51,700 bases of DNA, from NCBI GenBank assembly GCA_029262055.1, contig JAJDAD010000042.1, positions 1-51,700 on the forward strand. Reading direction: 5' to 3'. A program made the translations under genes and the position numbers. This stretch comes from Candidatus Zhuqueibacterota bacterium. Its GTDB lineage: Bacteria; Zhuqueibacterota; Zhuqueibacteria; Oceanimicrobiales; Oceanimicrobiaceae. This document shows positions 33,242-41,976 of this stretch, in pieces (the first letter of the stretch is position 1; the number at the start of each line of letters is the position of its first letter). A model generated the notes under the pieces. It saw nothing but the letters and a program-made list of their open reading frames with translations. It had not been told where the DNA came from and searched no databases.

Positions 33242-35716
33242 TCAATAGCTCCCCCAACCACAGCCAAGACGGCCGTCCTGCCCAATGGGAGATCCGTCTG
33301 GTGGTGACACAGGTCTTGCCGGACCAAAGTCTCGCGGGTCCTTTTGGAAGTGTTCGGTCTGGGCAACGGCAAACTCCAGGTGCGCCCGCTGACTTCTGTC
33401 TTTGATCTTTTTGGCGCTTTGCACCAGCCACGCCTTCAGGTCGGCGACTGCGTGTAAGACGAGTGCACGCACCTGGTTCGACGCGTCCGGGTTTACGCCC
33501 AGCGCGAACAGATGATGCAGCACGACCGCATCCGTCACGCGTTGAACTTCTCCGTCTAATCCAGGCTCGCGTTCATTTTTCCAGGTTTCCGCGATCACCC
33601 TGTCGACGACTTCCGAGAAGCCGGGATAGCGAGAGCTGCGGGCGTGGTATTCCACCAGGCGCGCTGCCCTTTGCGGATTTAGCAAAAAGCGCAACGTCTG
33701 GTTTGCCGCCATCTCCGCGGCTGCCAACGGATCAAATGTCACGCCCGTGCGGACGTTGAAGGTTTCGCGGCTGCGGCCATAACCGTATGCCCGCGGCGGA
33801 ATCAGATCTAAAATATGCTCCGGAAGGCGCAATACTTCCGGCTGTATGCTTGCGAGTAGCGCGGCCAATGCGCGGCGCTGTCGGTCCGGCGCCACGATCT
33901 CCGTTATTTTCTGACCATCCCCGCGTAGCGCATAAGTGTAGTATAAGCCGCCCAAGAGTTTTGAGACTGCGTCGACCTGATAGCGGTGCGACATGTAGAG
34001 CGGCGCCAGGGCCTCTTCCAAAGTTGCCAGAGGTGCGCCGACCCGTATCTGTTTTTCGGAAAACTGCTGCAAAGCTTGACTCCTAACCTGCAACAACCTG
34101 GTAAGTTCGTCCACCGGGTCAGCGCCGTTGTCCCATAAATGCGCCATGGGATGCGCGCCACCCTCCGGCCGGGCGTCAGAGTCGGAAATAAAAACCAGTC
34201 CATCCGCGATATAGTCCCCGATGATTTTTGCAAGCTGTCCGGTCTTGTCGCTACCTTCGGCAAAATCCTGGTAGCCGTATGCGATCGCCACTTTGTCCCA
34301 CGCACCGACGCCGGTGTCGTACGCTTGTGAGAAATCGAGCGTCCCGTCCTCTCCGGCCGTCACAAAAGGATGCGGGTAGTCCATAACCGAGGCACGATCC
34401 GCGACGCTGGCCGCGAAGTTGTGCGCCAGCCCCAGGGTGTGCCCGACCTCGTGCGCGGCCAACTGCCGCAGCCGTGCCAGGGCCATTTCCTGCATGATGG
34501 CGGGCTCATCTTCTGCGTTTTCAAACGGACCGAGCAAGCCCTGAGCGATCAGGAAATCCTGCCGGACACGCAGCGAGCCCAGGCTCACATGGCCTTTGAT
34601 GATCTCTCCGGTCCTGGGATCTGTTACACCGGCGCCGTACGACCAGCCGCGCGTAGACCGGTGCACCCATTGGATTACATTATAACGCACATCCATCGGA
34701 TCCGCACCCGGCGGCAGCAACTTGACCTGAAACGCATCTTTGAAACCGATCCCCTCGAATGCTTCGCGCCACCATCCGGCTCCCTCCATCAGCGCCGAGC
34801 GGATTGGTTCCGGTGCACCCGGATCGACATAGTAGATCAGGGGCCGAACAGCTTCGCTGACTGCTGCGCCGGGATCCTTTTTTTGCAAACGATGCCGGCC
34901 TATAAAGCGTTTGACGATGGGTTGCGATATCGCCGTTGCATAGTCCTGGAACCGGATGCCCCAGTAACCCGCGCGCGGATCGGCAGCGCGCATTTTGTAA
35001 CCGTCATCCGGTAGCTGGATGAACGAATGGTGCTGTCTCACAGTAATGCTTTCAGGCGTCGGCGTCACCTGCCTGACAAAGCCGCCCGGCGCATCGCCGG
35101 TGAAGGTCAGGGTGACTTCGACTTCCGTGTTTTTGGGGAAATTGCGCGTGCGCTCCAGATAGAAGGCCGAGCGGCTTGCATCCAGTGCGAAACTACCTTG
35201 CTCGGTCAGTTTCAACGTTCCGATGACGTCGTGCGCATCACGGATATAGAAATCGGTGGCATCCACCAGGACGTCTTCATTCTGCTGCGCCGCTACTTCG
35301 AATCCCCAAAGAACAGACTGCGCGAACGCCTGCTCCACGGACTTTTTTTCCGCCTGATTCTCGGATACTGCACGGTACCCGTAGTTTGGCTCCACTAAAA
35401 GGACCTTCGGGCCGACGCGTTGAAAGTGGACGACCCGCGCATTGCCGATCTGGCCACGGTCAAGCCCGATATCATTGGAGCCGATGCCGGCAGGTAAGGA
35501 GTTCATATAGAGAAACTCCTCCTCCCATTTGTCAATTTTAAGCCATATCTTGCCGTCGCCGGCGTCCCAGAAAATATCAAAAAACCCGGGGAGAGGCTGC
35601 ATCTTTTCGGTTTTTTCACGGATGTCTGGATTGGGCGAGCCCTCGTCCGGGCTTTGGGAAAAGGCAGTTCCGCAAAGCAGGCTCAGGGCGAACAGAGCGA
35701 CGTATGACCGTTGCAT
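33242..35716 (-). CDS. Secreted zinc-dependent metalloprotease (DUF5117/DUF4953 type)
   Basis: The 824-residue protein begins with a signal peptide (MQRSYVALFALSLLCGTAFS). It contains the metzincin zinc site H422-E-V-G-H-T-L-G-L-A-H432 followed by an SVMDYPHP Met-turn. The N-terminal part (FFDIFWDAGDGKIWL, EEFLYMNSLPAGIGSNDIGLDRG) belongs to DUF5117/5118 and the region around the zinc site to DUF4953. These proteins are found in Bacteroidota, KSB1 and Acidobacteriota and probably digest extracellular or periplasmic protein. The gene is followed at 248 bp by the S9 peptidase gene on the same strand, so the two may share a role in protein breakdown. Starts at an ATG with GGAGG 9-10 nt upstream. 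Confidence 0.92.
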   Translation of the reverse strand: MQRSYVALFALSLLCGTAFSQSPDEGSPNPDIREKTEKMQPLPGFFDIFWDAGDGKIWLKIDKWEEEFLYMNSLPAGIGSNDIGLDRGQIGNARVVHFQRVGPKVLLVEPNYGYRAVSENQAEKKSVEQAFAQSVLWGFEVAAQQNEDVLVDATDFYIRDAHDVIGTLKLTEQGSFALDASRSAFYLERTRNFPKNTEVEVTLTFTGDAPGGFVRQVTPTPESITVRQHHSFIQLPDDGYKMRAADPRAGYWGIRFQDYATAISQPIVKRFIGRHRLQKKDPGAAVSEAVRPLIYYVDPGAPEPIRSALMEGAGWWREAFEGIGFKDAFQVKLLPPGADPMDVRYNVIQWVHRSTRGWSYGAGVTDPRTGEIIKGHVSLGSLRVRQDFLIAQGLLGPFENAEDEPAIMQEMALARLRQLAAHEVGHTLGLAHNFAASVADRASVMDYPHPFVTAGEDGTLDFSQAYDTGVGAWDKVAIAYGYQDFAEGSDKTGQLAKIIGDYIADGLVFISDSDARPEGGAHPMAHLWDNGADPVDELTRLLQVRSQALQQFSEKQIRVGAPLATLEEALAPLYMSHRYQVDAVSKLLGGLYYTYALRGDGQKITEIVAPDRQRRALAALLASIQPEVLRLPEHILDLIPPRAYGYGRSRETFNVRTGVTFDPLAAAEMAANQTLRFLLNPQRAARLVEYHARSSRYPGFSEVVDRVIAETWKNEREPGLDGEVQRVTDAVVLHHLFALGVNPDASNQVRALVLHAVADLKAWLVQSAKKIKDRSQRAHLEFAVAQTEHFQKDPRDFGPARPVSPPDGSPIGQDGRLGCGWGSY

Positions 35717-36217
35717 TCAAACCTCCATTGAGATTGACTAAGAAAGGCCGGCATGAGATCGGCCCTCGTGTATTGTGAGATTGCGGCGTGACCTGACGCA
35801 TATGCAGTCCAGAAAACTAATTAAGCACCACTGAAAAGTCAAGGTAATCTCCGGTCACAGTTGAGCATCCTCCCCGGTAGCCCCGCAGCGACCTCCGGGC
35901 GGCTTGTCGATGTCTCCCTTTTCTTTCTCAAAGCCGGGCTGCTGTAAAGATAAACAACACGTTACTTGTTGGAGTAAGTTGGTGTTTTTAGGCTGGTTAA
36001 ATCGATTGATTGAGAAATCATCCGTTTGACTGTCAGCAATTCTAACATTACAGCAGGCACATGTCGGAAAAAGGAATTCTTGGTAGATGTCGCAAGTGTA
36101 TTTAAATCAGTTATTTGTGACACGTCTTGAAGGCTTGACAGTAAGTAGATTAAGTGGCATGGTATTTGAACAAAAAGGCGCACTAGCTCCAGGTCTTAAT
36201 CATCAGAGGAACAAATC
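35717..36217. other. Intergenic region upstream of the PEP-CTERM gene
   Basis: No gene is recognised; a 73-codon frame on the minus strand (35962-36183) has no family resemblance. It contains the upstream region of the metalloprotease (minus) and a candidate sigma-54 promoter (36155-36170) for the PEP-CTERM gene. Confidence 0.4.
36155..36170 (+). promoter_or_regulatory. Possible sigma-54 promoter of the PEP-CTERM gene
   Basis: TGGCATGGTATTTGAA fits the sigma-54 consensus TGGCACG-N4-TTGC at the -24 half and at TTG, with the GG and second dinucleotide spaced exactly 10 nt apart, but the essential -12 GC is GA. It lies 48 bp before the ATG. Sigma-54 control of short PEP-CTERM proteins is known in other bacteria. 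Confidence 0.35.
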
Positions 36218-36838
36218 ATGAAAGCAGTCCTGACTTCTCTCTTGCTTGCGCTATTGGCTGGACCGTTACAAGCAGCCCTGACCTTTACGTATGTCGGTGA
36301 GATTACAAAAGCGACGGGCAGCAGCTTGCCTGCAGGGATAGACGTCGGCGACAGTTTTACCATTCAGTGGATTTTCGATGAACTGGCTATTGACGAGCAC
36401 AGTGGCGGTTTTCCAAGTGATTTCAAAAGCGAGGGCTCGCCGTTCGGAATCCGGGTGGTGATTGATGGGACGGCATTTTCCATGGTTGGGACTCAAATCG
36501 AACTGAAAGACGACCACACCTATGAAGTCCAAGGCCTGGACGAAATGACGCCGCTTCAGCTCGGGGATCTTGGCGTCGATGAGCTGGACCTGGACCTGGA
36601 GTTTGCCAACGGCTTCTTTGCGGATGAGACCTTGCCGCTAACCGCTTTCAATTTTAGCGATTTTGTAGACACCTTTCTGGAAATACAGGACGATGGTGAC
36701 TATTTAATCGAGGGCTTTCTCACCGGCGGCGGGCCAACCACGCCCATCCCGGAACCCGCTACCCTGACCCTGTTCGGGATTGGCGCAGCGGGTCTGGCTG
36801 CCACGAAATTCAAATCCCGCAAAAAGAAGTCCGCCTGA
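36218..36838 (+). CDS. PEP-CTERM surface protein
   Basis: The 206-residue protein has a signal peptide (LLLALLAGPLQA) and a C-terminal sorting signal: PEP at residues 178-180, a hydrophobic segment (ATLTLFGIGAAGLAA) and a basic end (KFKSRKKKSA). Exosortase (EpsH-type) enzymes recognise this tripartite signal in bacteria that make exopolysaccharide. The mature part of about 155 residues is acidic and rich in aspartate and phenylalanine, with no known domain that I recognise. No exosortase or prsK/prsR gene is in the window. The gene is monocistronic, closed by a good terminator. Confidence 0.88.
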   Translation: MKAVLTSLLLALLAGPLQAALTFTYVGEITKATGSSLPAGIDVGDSFTIQWIFDELAIDEHSGGFPSDFKSEGSPFGIRVVIDGTAFSMVGTQIELKDDHTYEVQGLDEMTPLQLGDLGVDELDLDLEFANGFFADETLPLTAFNFSDFVDTFLEIQDDGDYLIEGFLTGGGPTTPIPEPATLTLFGIGAAGLAATKFKSRKKKSA

Positions 36839-36868
36839 CTCCAAATATCCCCGAGCTTCAAAAAAATC

Positions 36869-36900
36869 AACGGCGACGCACGTTCATGTCGCCGTTTTTC
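36869..36900 (+). terminator. Rho-independent terminator after the PEP-CTERM gene
   Basis: AACGGCGAC and GTCGCCGTT form a 9-bp stem with a 10-nt loop, followed by TTTTT. It lies 30 bp after the stop codon. Confidence 0.88.
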
Positions 36901-37011
36901 TGTACACAATCCGCACCGAGGTTGACAATTTCATTTCTTCACTAGCTTGAACTTTCTACAGCAGTCTGCGTAAATTCTCCTGTATCTTCTGTTTTCATCG
37001 AAGGCAAAACC

Positions 37012-37830
37012 TTGCAAATACGACAGCTATCAGTCAGGCAACTGTGGGGAATCACCCTCGGTGTCTGGACGACAGTGGCACTGTTTCACTACATCCAATT
37101 CTATCTCGAACACATCGCCGGAAGCCACCATTTCCCCGGGGTGCTGACTCTGGGTGAGTTTGCCATCGACTACTATTCATGGGGATTGATTGCATTCGGA
37201 GTTGTTTGGCTGGGCCATAAATGCCGGATTGGACCGGAGCACTGGCGCGTCCCCGTTTTGGTGCACGCCGTAGCGTGTGTGACTGTCGCGTTGCTACACA
37301 TCGGAATCATAACAACTACGCTCGCAATCCTCAAACCTCATGTCTTTTCGGAACTTGGTTACTCCGACAGATATGCTTATGTTCTCATTCGCCTCTTCTA
37401 TTTCGAGTGTCTCACTTATGTGGCTGTGTTGGGGCTCAGCTACGGTTTTGAGCACTATGTGAACAAGGTTGTCGCTGCAAGTAACGAAGAGCGCGCCTAT
37501 ACCTCACAACTGCCTGTGAAAATGGGGAATTCGACTGTGTTGCTCAAAGCATCTCAAATCGATTGGCTGCAGGCTGCGGATAACTATGTCAATATCTACG
37601 CAGGCATGCAATCCTTTTTGATTAGAGAAAAACTACACGTGCTGGAGCATAAACTTGATCCGAAGGTGTTTCAGCGAATCCATCGCTCGATCATCGTCAA
37701 TATCTCCCAGGTCAAGGAAATAGGTCGGGGACGAAACGGGAGCCACTCCATTCAACTACAAAACGGGAAAACACTTCCGGTGAGCCGTCGTCGTTGGGAA
37801 CGAGTGCAACGTTACATCGCCTATCTTTGA
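37012..37830 (+). CDS. Membrane-bound LytTR-family transcription regulator
   Basis: The N-terminal 150 residues hold four hydrophobic segments (about 12-30, 42-65, 78-100, 122-145), and the last 100 residues are a LytTR DNA-binding domain: KASQIDWLQAADNYVNIYAG, FLIREKLHVLEHKL, FQRIHRSIIVNISQVKEI and the closing KTLPVSRRRWERVQRYI. There is no receiver domain, so this is a one-component regulator whose membrane part may sense a signal directly. The start is a TTG at 37012 with AAGG 7 nt upstream. No partner kinase is near. Neighbours are the PEP-CTERM gene upstream and a secreted protein downstream, possible targets. Confidence 0.88.
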   Translation: MQIRQLSVRQLWGITLGVWTTVALFHYIQFYLEHIAGSHHFPGVLTLGEFAIDYYSWGLIAFGVVWLGHKCRIGPEHWRVPVLVHAVACVTVALLHIGIITTTLAILKPHVFSELGYSDRYAYVLIRLFYFECLTYVAVLGLSYGFEHYVNKVVAASNEERAYTSQLPVKMGNSTVLLKASQIDWLQAADNYVNIYAGMQSFLIREKLHVLEHKLDPKVFQRIHRSIIVNISQVKEIGRGRNGSHSIQLQNGKTLPVSRRRWERVQRYIAYL

Positions 37831-38057
37831 TTTCACACCATTCACCACAAGTTCCGCTCCGCTGGCCACAAATCATCTGATCTGTAGCCAGTCCTGCGCT
37901 ACATTAGCTCGTCCAATATTTTTGATGATGTCATCGACAGACATTTAACCAGCAGACTGCGCCACTGTTTTGAGCAGTTGGCATATTAGGCCGACAATAC
38001 ACTGGAATACTTTTCCCCCATAGGAAACCATCTTTTGAAAACAAAAACGAGGATGAA

Positions 38058-39161
38058 ATGACAAAGCACCTGGAAGTGTTTGTAATCATTCTGGCAGCCG
38101 CGTCCGCATCGGCCCAGACAATCCCATTTGATTCTGACAGATGGGAAATCAGCGCGAGGGAAAGCAAGATCGAAGACTATTTGGGACGTCAAAGTCTAAC
38201 CATCAAAGGCGGCCAGGCGATTCTCAAAGTTTCCAACTTCACAAATGGCATCGTAGAATTCGACATTGCCTTCGGCGCCGATCGCGGTTTCATGGGTGGT
38301 ATCTGGCGTTGGCAAGATGGTAGAAACTACGAGGAGTTCTATTTGAGACCACACCAGTCAGGCAAACCGGATGCGAACCAGTACACGCCGGTATTTAATG
38401 GCACATCGGCCTGGCAACTGTATCACGGTTCAGGCTACGGTGTGGCCATAGACTATGAATTTGATGAATGGATGCGTGTCAAAATAGTTGTCTCCGGAAA
38501 GAGTGCAGAAATGTATATCAAAGACATGAGTACACCGCTTCTGTTTACAGGTGATTTGAAGCGAACTGTCGCAGCCGGGCGAGTTGGCGTCAGTGCGGGT
38601 AATTTTGCCGCCGCCCATTTTTCAAATTTTAGCTTTGCAGTTGCGGATAATCCAACCTTAAAAGGGAAAGCCGAAACGCGTGAACCTGTACGCGCCGGCA
38701 CCATTATGTCGTGGTGGGTGTCAAATACATTTAAGGAGAAGAGCCTGGAAAACAAATTTTCGCTCGGTAGACCTGACAAGGAAGATTTGACGTGGAGAAA
38801 AATGGACTGTGAGCCATCTGGGATCGTAAATTTTGCACGATTGTCGGAAATTCAAGATGACAAGAACACGGTGTTTGCCAAGGTGATGGTTCTGTCCAGG
38901 ATCGAGCAGGTTAAGAAACTCAGCTTTGGCTACAGTGACAGAGTCAAGGTGTACTTAAACGATAGGCTGATTTATGGCGGAGATAATGGTTACGGTTCGC
39001 GTGACTTTCGTTTTCTTGGTACTATTGGCTACTTTGATGAGGTATATCTTTCTCTGAAGCCTGGCAAGAATAGAGTACTTCTGGCAGTATCTGAGTCGTT
39101 CGGTGGCTGGGGTGTGCAAGCCAGGTTCGACGATTTGGACGGTATTGAGATCGAACAGTAG
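38058..39161 (+). CDS. Secreted beta-sandwich protein, LamG/concanavalin-like plus second carbohydrate-binding-like domain
   Basis: The protein has a signal peptide (residues 1-19, cut at SASA/QT). Residues 20-195 resemble a DUF1080/LamG-type jelly roll (GGQAILKVSNFTNGIVEFDIAFG, WMRVKIVVSGKSAEMYI, AAGRVGVSAGNFAAAHFSNFSF), and residues 215-367 a second beta-sandwich (GYSDRVKVYLNDRLIYGG, LKPGKNRVLLAVSESFGGWG) as in galactose-binding-like folds. Such combinations often bind glycans at the cell surface. No catalytic motif is seen. A GAGG-containing ribosome site precedes the ATG at 38058. The gene stands alone, followed by a structured non-coding stretch. Confidence 0.78.
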   Translation: MTKHLEVFVIILAAASASAQTIPFDSDRWEISARESKIEDYLGRQSLTIKGGQAILKVSNFTNGIVEFDIAFGADRGFMGGIWRWQDGRNYEEFYLRPHQSGKPDANQYTPVFNGTSAWQLYHGSGYGVAIDYEFDEWMRVKIVVSGKSAEMYIKDMSTPLLFTGDLKRTVAAGRVGVSAGNFAAAHFSNFSFAVADNPTLKGKAETREPVRAGTIMSWWVSNTFKEKSLENKFSLGRPDKEDLTWRKMDCEPSGIVNFARLSEIQDDKNTVFAKVMVLSRIEQVKKLSFGYSDRVKVYLNDRLIYGGDNGYGSRDFRFLGTIGYFDEVYLSLKPGKNRVLLAVSESFGGWGVQARFDDLDGIEIEQ

Positions 39162-39476
39162 GTCAAAACAGGGAAGGGATGGGTCTTCGACAAAAACGGT
39201 ATTCTACTACTGTGGTTAATAGTCCTCGGATGTTCCACCCACTCTGGCAGATTTGACCGAGGCGTTTAGGACTAACCACTCACGGAATAATAGCTCCGCT
39301 GCGCTGTATCATTAATGTCTCAGAGGTCCGGTCCTCGGATTTTTCTGAATAGCCATGAGATAGAATCCCCATCTTCTAAAAAAAAATCATAACCGGCGCG
39401 GACTATGTCCGCAAGGTTGATTCATAAAGATCTGGTCCTTAGATTTCAGATAATTCGATGACCATTCAGGGCGTAT
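39162..39476. other. Structured non-coding stretch with repeated GTCCTCGGAT motifs
   Basis: No gene is seen in these 315 bp. The motif GTCCTCGGAT occurs at 39222-39231 and 39331-39340 with a variant GTCCTTAGAT at 39435-39444. Inverted repeats include GTGGTTA(AT)AGTCCT/AGGACTAACCAC at 39212-39226 and 39268-39279, CCTCGG/CCGAGG at 39224-39229 and 39257-39262, and a tight hairpin GCGGAC/GTCCGC at 39398-39412. It may be the 5' leader of the downstream operon or the scar of a lost element. Confidence 0.5.
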
Positions 39477-40334
39477 ATGAATATGAATAAACTTTCTATC
39501 ACATTTCTTGTACTGGCCGTTACGGTGCTTGCTCAGCTCAGGTGTACCTCCAACCCTGTTGGAACCGATGGAATTGGAAACGGGCAAAGTCGGATTACCG
39601 GCAATGTCGCGCTCGACAACGAAAACCAACCCGAACGTGTATTCGTCTGGCTGGAAGAGTTTGACGTTGGTACCTACACAGATAGCCAGGGGAATTTCTC
39701 ATTAGACCTTCCCTCCGGTCAAAATGAAAAAGTAACCGGGGTTTTCAAACTCTATTTTTTTGTGGCTAACTACAAGCTGGACTTTGAGGAGGTTGCAGTA
39801 CGTGAGGGCGCGTTTGTCTTTGACCAGGCAGCTCTCGACTCGCAAGGCAGGCTTGGCAGCCCCAAGCATCTCAAACGGTTCCTCTCCATTAATACCACGG
39901 TTGAACCCGCTTCAATCAGAGCATTTAGCCTGGATAATATTGATATCAGTCTGACATTGCAAACTGACCCGGTGGTAAGCGATACTGCGACGGTTCTGTT
40001 TCCAAAAACGACGGCAGGGTTTCTCGGGCCGGTGTTCTTTCAAAACATTGCTACGCAGGAGCTGTTCGTCTTTGCAACGGTTCCGGTTGAGACTCAGGAG
40101 ACCGTGCTTGTGGGTTCCACCCCAATCGAGCGTTCCGCCAGTCTGCCTCTTGTTAACTTGAATTTGCCGCCGGCAGAGTATGCCGTGATCCCGTTCATGC
40201 ATGTTACACATCAGGAAGTCCCGGCACAGCTCCTGACCAGGATTGGCCCCAGTCTGCGGGAGCTAGGGGCGAACTTCTTGCGGACGCCCACTGTGCGCAA
40301 GAACGGTTACCTGGAAGTGCGACCTGCCAATTAG
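39477..40334 (+). CDS. Lipoprotein with carboxypeptidase-regulatory-like domain
   Basis: The 285-residue protein has a signal peptide (TFLVLAVTVLAQL) and a possible lipobox ending at the cysteine in AQLRCTSNPVG; the arginine at -1 is atypical, so lipid attachment is uncertain. Residues 38-90 look like a carboxypeptidase-regulatory-like module (SRITGNVALDNENQPERVFVWLEEFDVGTYTDSQGNFSLDLP). The rest is beta-rich with no known family. It starts with AGGG 5 nt before the ATG. The FGE-like lipoprotein begins 48 bp downstream, so the two form an operon. Probably anchored outside the inner membrane; function unknown. Confidence 0.78.
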   Translation: MNMNKLSITFLVLAVTVLAQLRCTSNPVGTDGIGNGQSRITGNVALDNENQPERVFVWLEEFDVGTYTDSQGNFSLDLPSGQNEKVTGVFKLYFFVANYKLDFEEVAVREGAFVFDQAALDSQGRLGSPKHLKRFLSINTTVEPASIRAFSLDNIDISLTLQTDPVVSDTATVLFPKTTAGFLGPVFFQNIATQELFVFATVPVETQETVLVGSTPIERSASLPLVNLNLPPAEYAVIPFMHVTHQEVPAQLLTRIGPSLRELGANFLRTPTVRKNGYLEVRPAN

Positions 40335-40382
40335 TAGAATCTTGGTGAGATTATCCATTAGAGAAAAACCTGAGGAGTCCCG

Positions 40383-41867
40383 ATGCTGAAAGCTTTTACC
40401 GGGCATTCGTCCAGAGTGCTCATTCTGCCAATTTCCCTCATTGCTCTGTATGGGTGCGGCGACAGCCCGAATACGGTCGTGGACAGCGGCCAGAATTTCC
40501 GCATCGCAGCGGGCGGTCAAGCCACCTACTCGGGTGCGTCAGTTCAAATGAAGGCAACGCTTACAAATCAAGACGGGGTAGAGAAAGATGTGACAGCGGA
40601 GGCCATCTGGCAGTCATTACCCGGCATAACGGGTACTATCAATGAGCAAGGGATATTCTCGTCGGTCAACAATCTAACCGGGGTCGAAACGGTCACCGCG
40701 GACTATCGTGCCATGACCGCCAGCATTCAGGTTGAGGTGACTCCCCGAGCCGACCTTGTCGGTCTTTGGCCTGTTGTGGCGAATCTGCAGGCCGGTGACG
40801 CGCTGCAGTTTCGTTGTGCGGCGACATTTCAGGATGGCGAAGAGGCCTGGGTCACAGAACAAGTGAGTTGGTCGATCGAGCCGGGGCTGGCCGCCAGTAT
40901 CGGAGAAAATGGCTTGCTGCAGACTCAGGCAGGCGCTGCCGGCGTTGAAAAAGTCAGAGCCAGCTACCATGGCTGGACCGCTGAAAGTGAAGTCGAAATT
41001 CAGCCGGTCTATCAGAACCGGTTTGAAATGGTTGCGATTCCAGCGGGCGAGTTTCTCATGGGCGATGCTAATGGCCGCGATGATGAGAAACCAGAGCATC
41101 GGGTCTTTACGGATGCATTTGAGGTCGGGAAGTTTGAGGTGACCAACAGAGAGTACGCGGCCTTCTTAACTGAGGCTTTGAGGAAACACATTGTTTTGCA
41201 CGACGGCAATCTCATTATTCAAAACATACCGCCTTACCGTTTTGTCTTTTATACAAAAATACCCGACAATGACCGTGTGCAGCAGTTCTTTCGAGTGGTT
41301 CGCGGTGATGGCATCGATGAAGTGACAGTTGAGGCCATTCCCGGGTTTGAAGATCACCCGGTGACATACCTGACCTGGTACGGCGCGTATGCGTTTGCTG
41401 AATTCTACGGTCTGCGCTTACCATTTGAAGCAGAGTGGGAGAAGGCTGCCCGTGGTGGACAGCAACTCGAATATGCGACAACTGACGGCACCATTAGCAA
41501 CGAATTGGCCAATATTGCCGGTCTAGCCGGAAGGGATGCTTACGTAAGGACTGCACCGGTCGGAGCGTTTCCGCCGAACCCGTATGGCGTACACGATATG
41601 TCCGGTAATGTGGCTGAATTCATCAGGGATTTCTACGAGCCTGATTATTATGCCAACAGCGCCGCAAGTAATCCGCCCGGACCACATGATATTTGGGATA
41701 TTTTTAACCGGCGGGAACGACACGACTGGTTGCTTCGCGGCGGTAGTTGGCAGGCGGGCCCTGACCAGGTGCGCTGCGCGAGGCGTTTCCACCTGATAGA
41801 GCCGCATGATAACGTCATCATTACGCCGACAGATGGGTTTAGAGTGGCGCGCTCTCTGCCGGATTAG
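40383..41867 (+). CDS. Lipoprotein with two Ig-like domains and an FGE-sulfatase-like domain
   Basis: A lipobox (IALYGC, C25) is followed by two bacterial Ig-like repeats (about 44-125 and 125-210) and then a formylglycine-generating-enzyme-type domain (220-493): MVAIPAGEFLMGD, KFEVTNREYAAFL, RLPFEAEWEKAARGG, NPYGVHDMSGNVAEFI and LLRGGSWQAGPDQVRCARRFH. In true FGE a reactive cysteine pair lies in the RGGS...C...C segment; here only one cysteine (VRCARRF) remains, so sulfatase activation is unlikely. FGE-like domains also serve as binding or structural modules. It is the second gene of an operon with the preceding lipoprotein and convergent with the PBP gene. Confidence 0.88.
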   Translation: MLKAFTGHSSRVLILPISLIALYGCGDSPNTVVDSGQNFRIAAGGQATYSGASVQMKATLTNQDGVEKDVTAEAIWQSLPGITGTINEQGIFSSVNNLTGVETVTADYRAMTASIQVEVTPRADLVGLWPVVANLQAGDALQFRCAATFQDGEEAWVTEQVSWSIEPGLAASIGENGLLQTQAGAAGVEKVRASYHGWTAESEVEIQPVYQNRFEMVAIPAGEFLMGDANGRDDEKPEHRVFTDAFEVGKFEVTNREYAAFLTEALRKHIVLHDGNLIIQNIPPYRFVFYTKIPDNDRVQQFFRVVRGDGIDEVTVEAIPGFEDHPVTYLTWYGAYAFAEFYGLRLPFEAEWEKAARGGQQLEYATTDGTISNELANIAGLAGRDAYVRTAPVGAFPPNPYGVHDMSGNVAEFIRDFYEPDYYANSAASNPPGPHDIWDIFNRRERHDWLLRGGSWQAGPDQVRCARRFHLIEPHDNVIITPTDGFRVARSLPD

Positions 41868-41976
41868 GAATACTTCAGAAGGGTTTGTTCGGAACAAAGC
41901 CTGAGAAACAGACAGGGCGGAAGGTCTGAGTCACACACGTATTGCTTTTTCTATTACTGTAGCCCTCGCAATCGTA

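Noticed and set aside
33138-33431. Frames antisense or overlapping the 3' end of the metalloprotease
   Set aside because: These are shadows of the metalloprotease reading frame.
36155-36170. Sigma-54 promoter as a firm call
   Set aside because: Kept only as a low-confidence feature because the essential -12 GC is GA.
35962-36183. 73-codon minus-strand frame before the PEP-CTERM gene
   Set aside because: No family resemblance, and it overlaps the probable promoter region of the PEP-CTERM gene.
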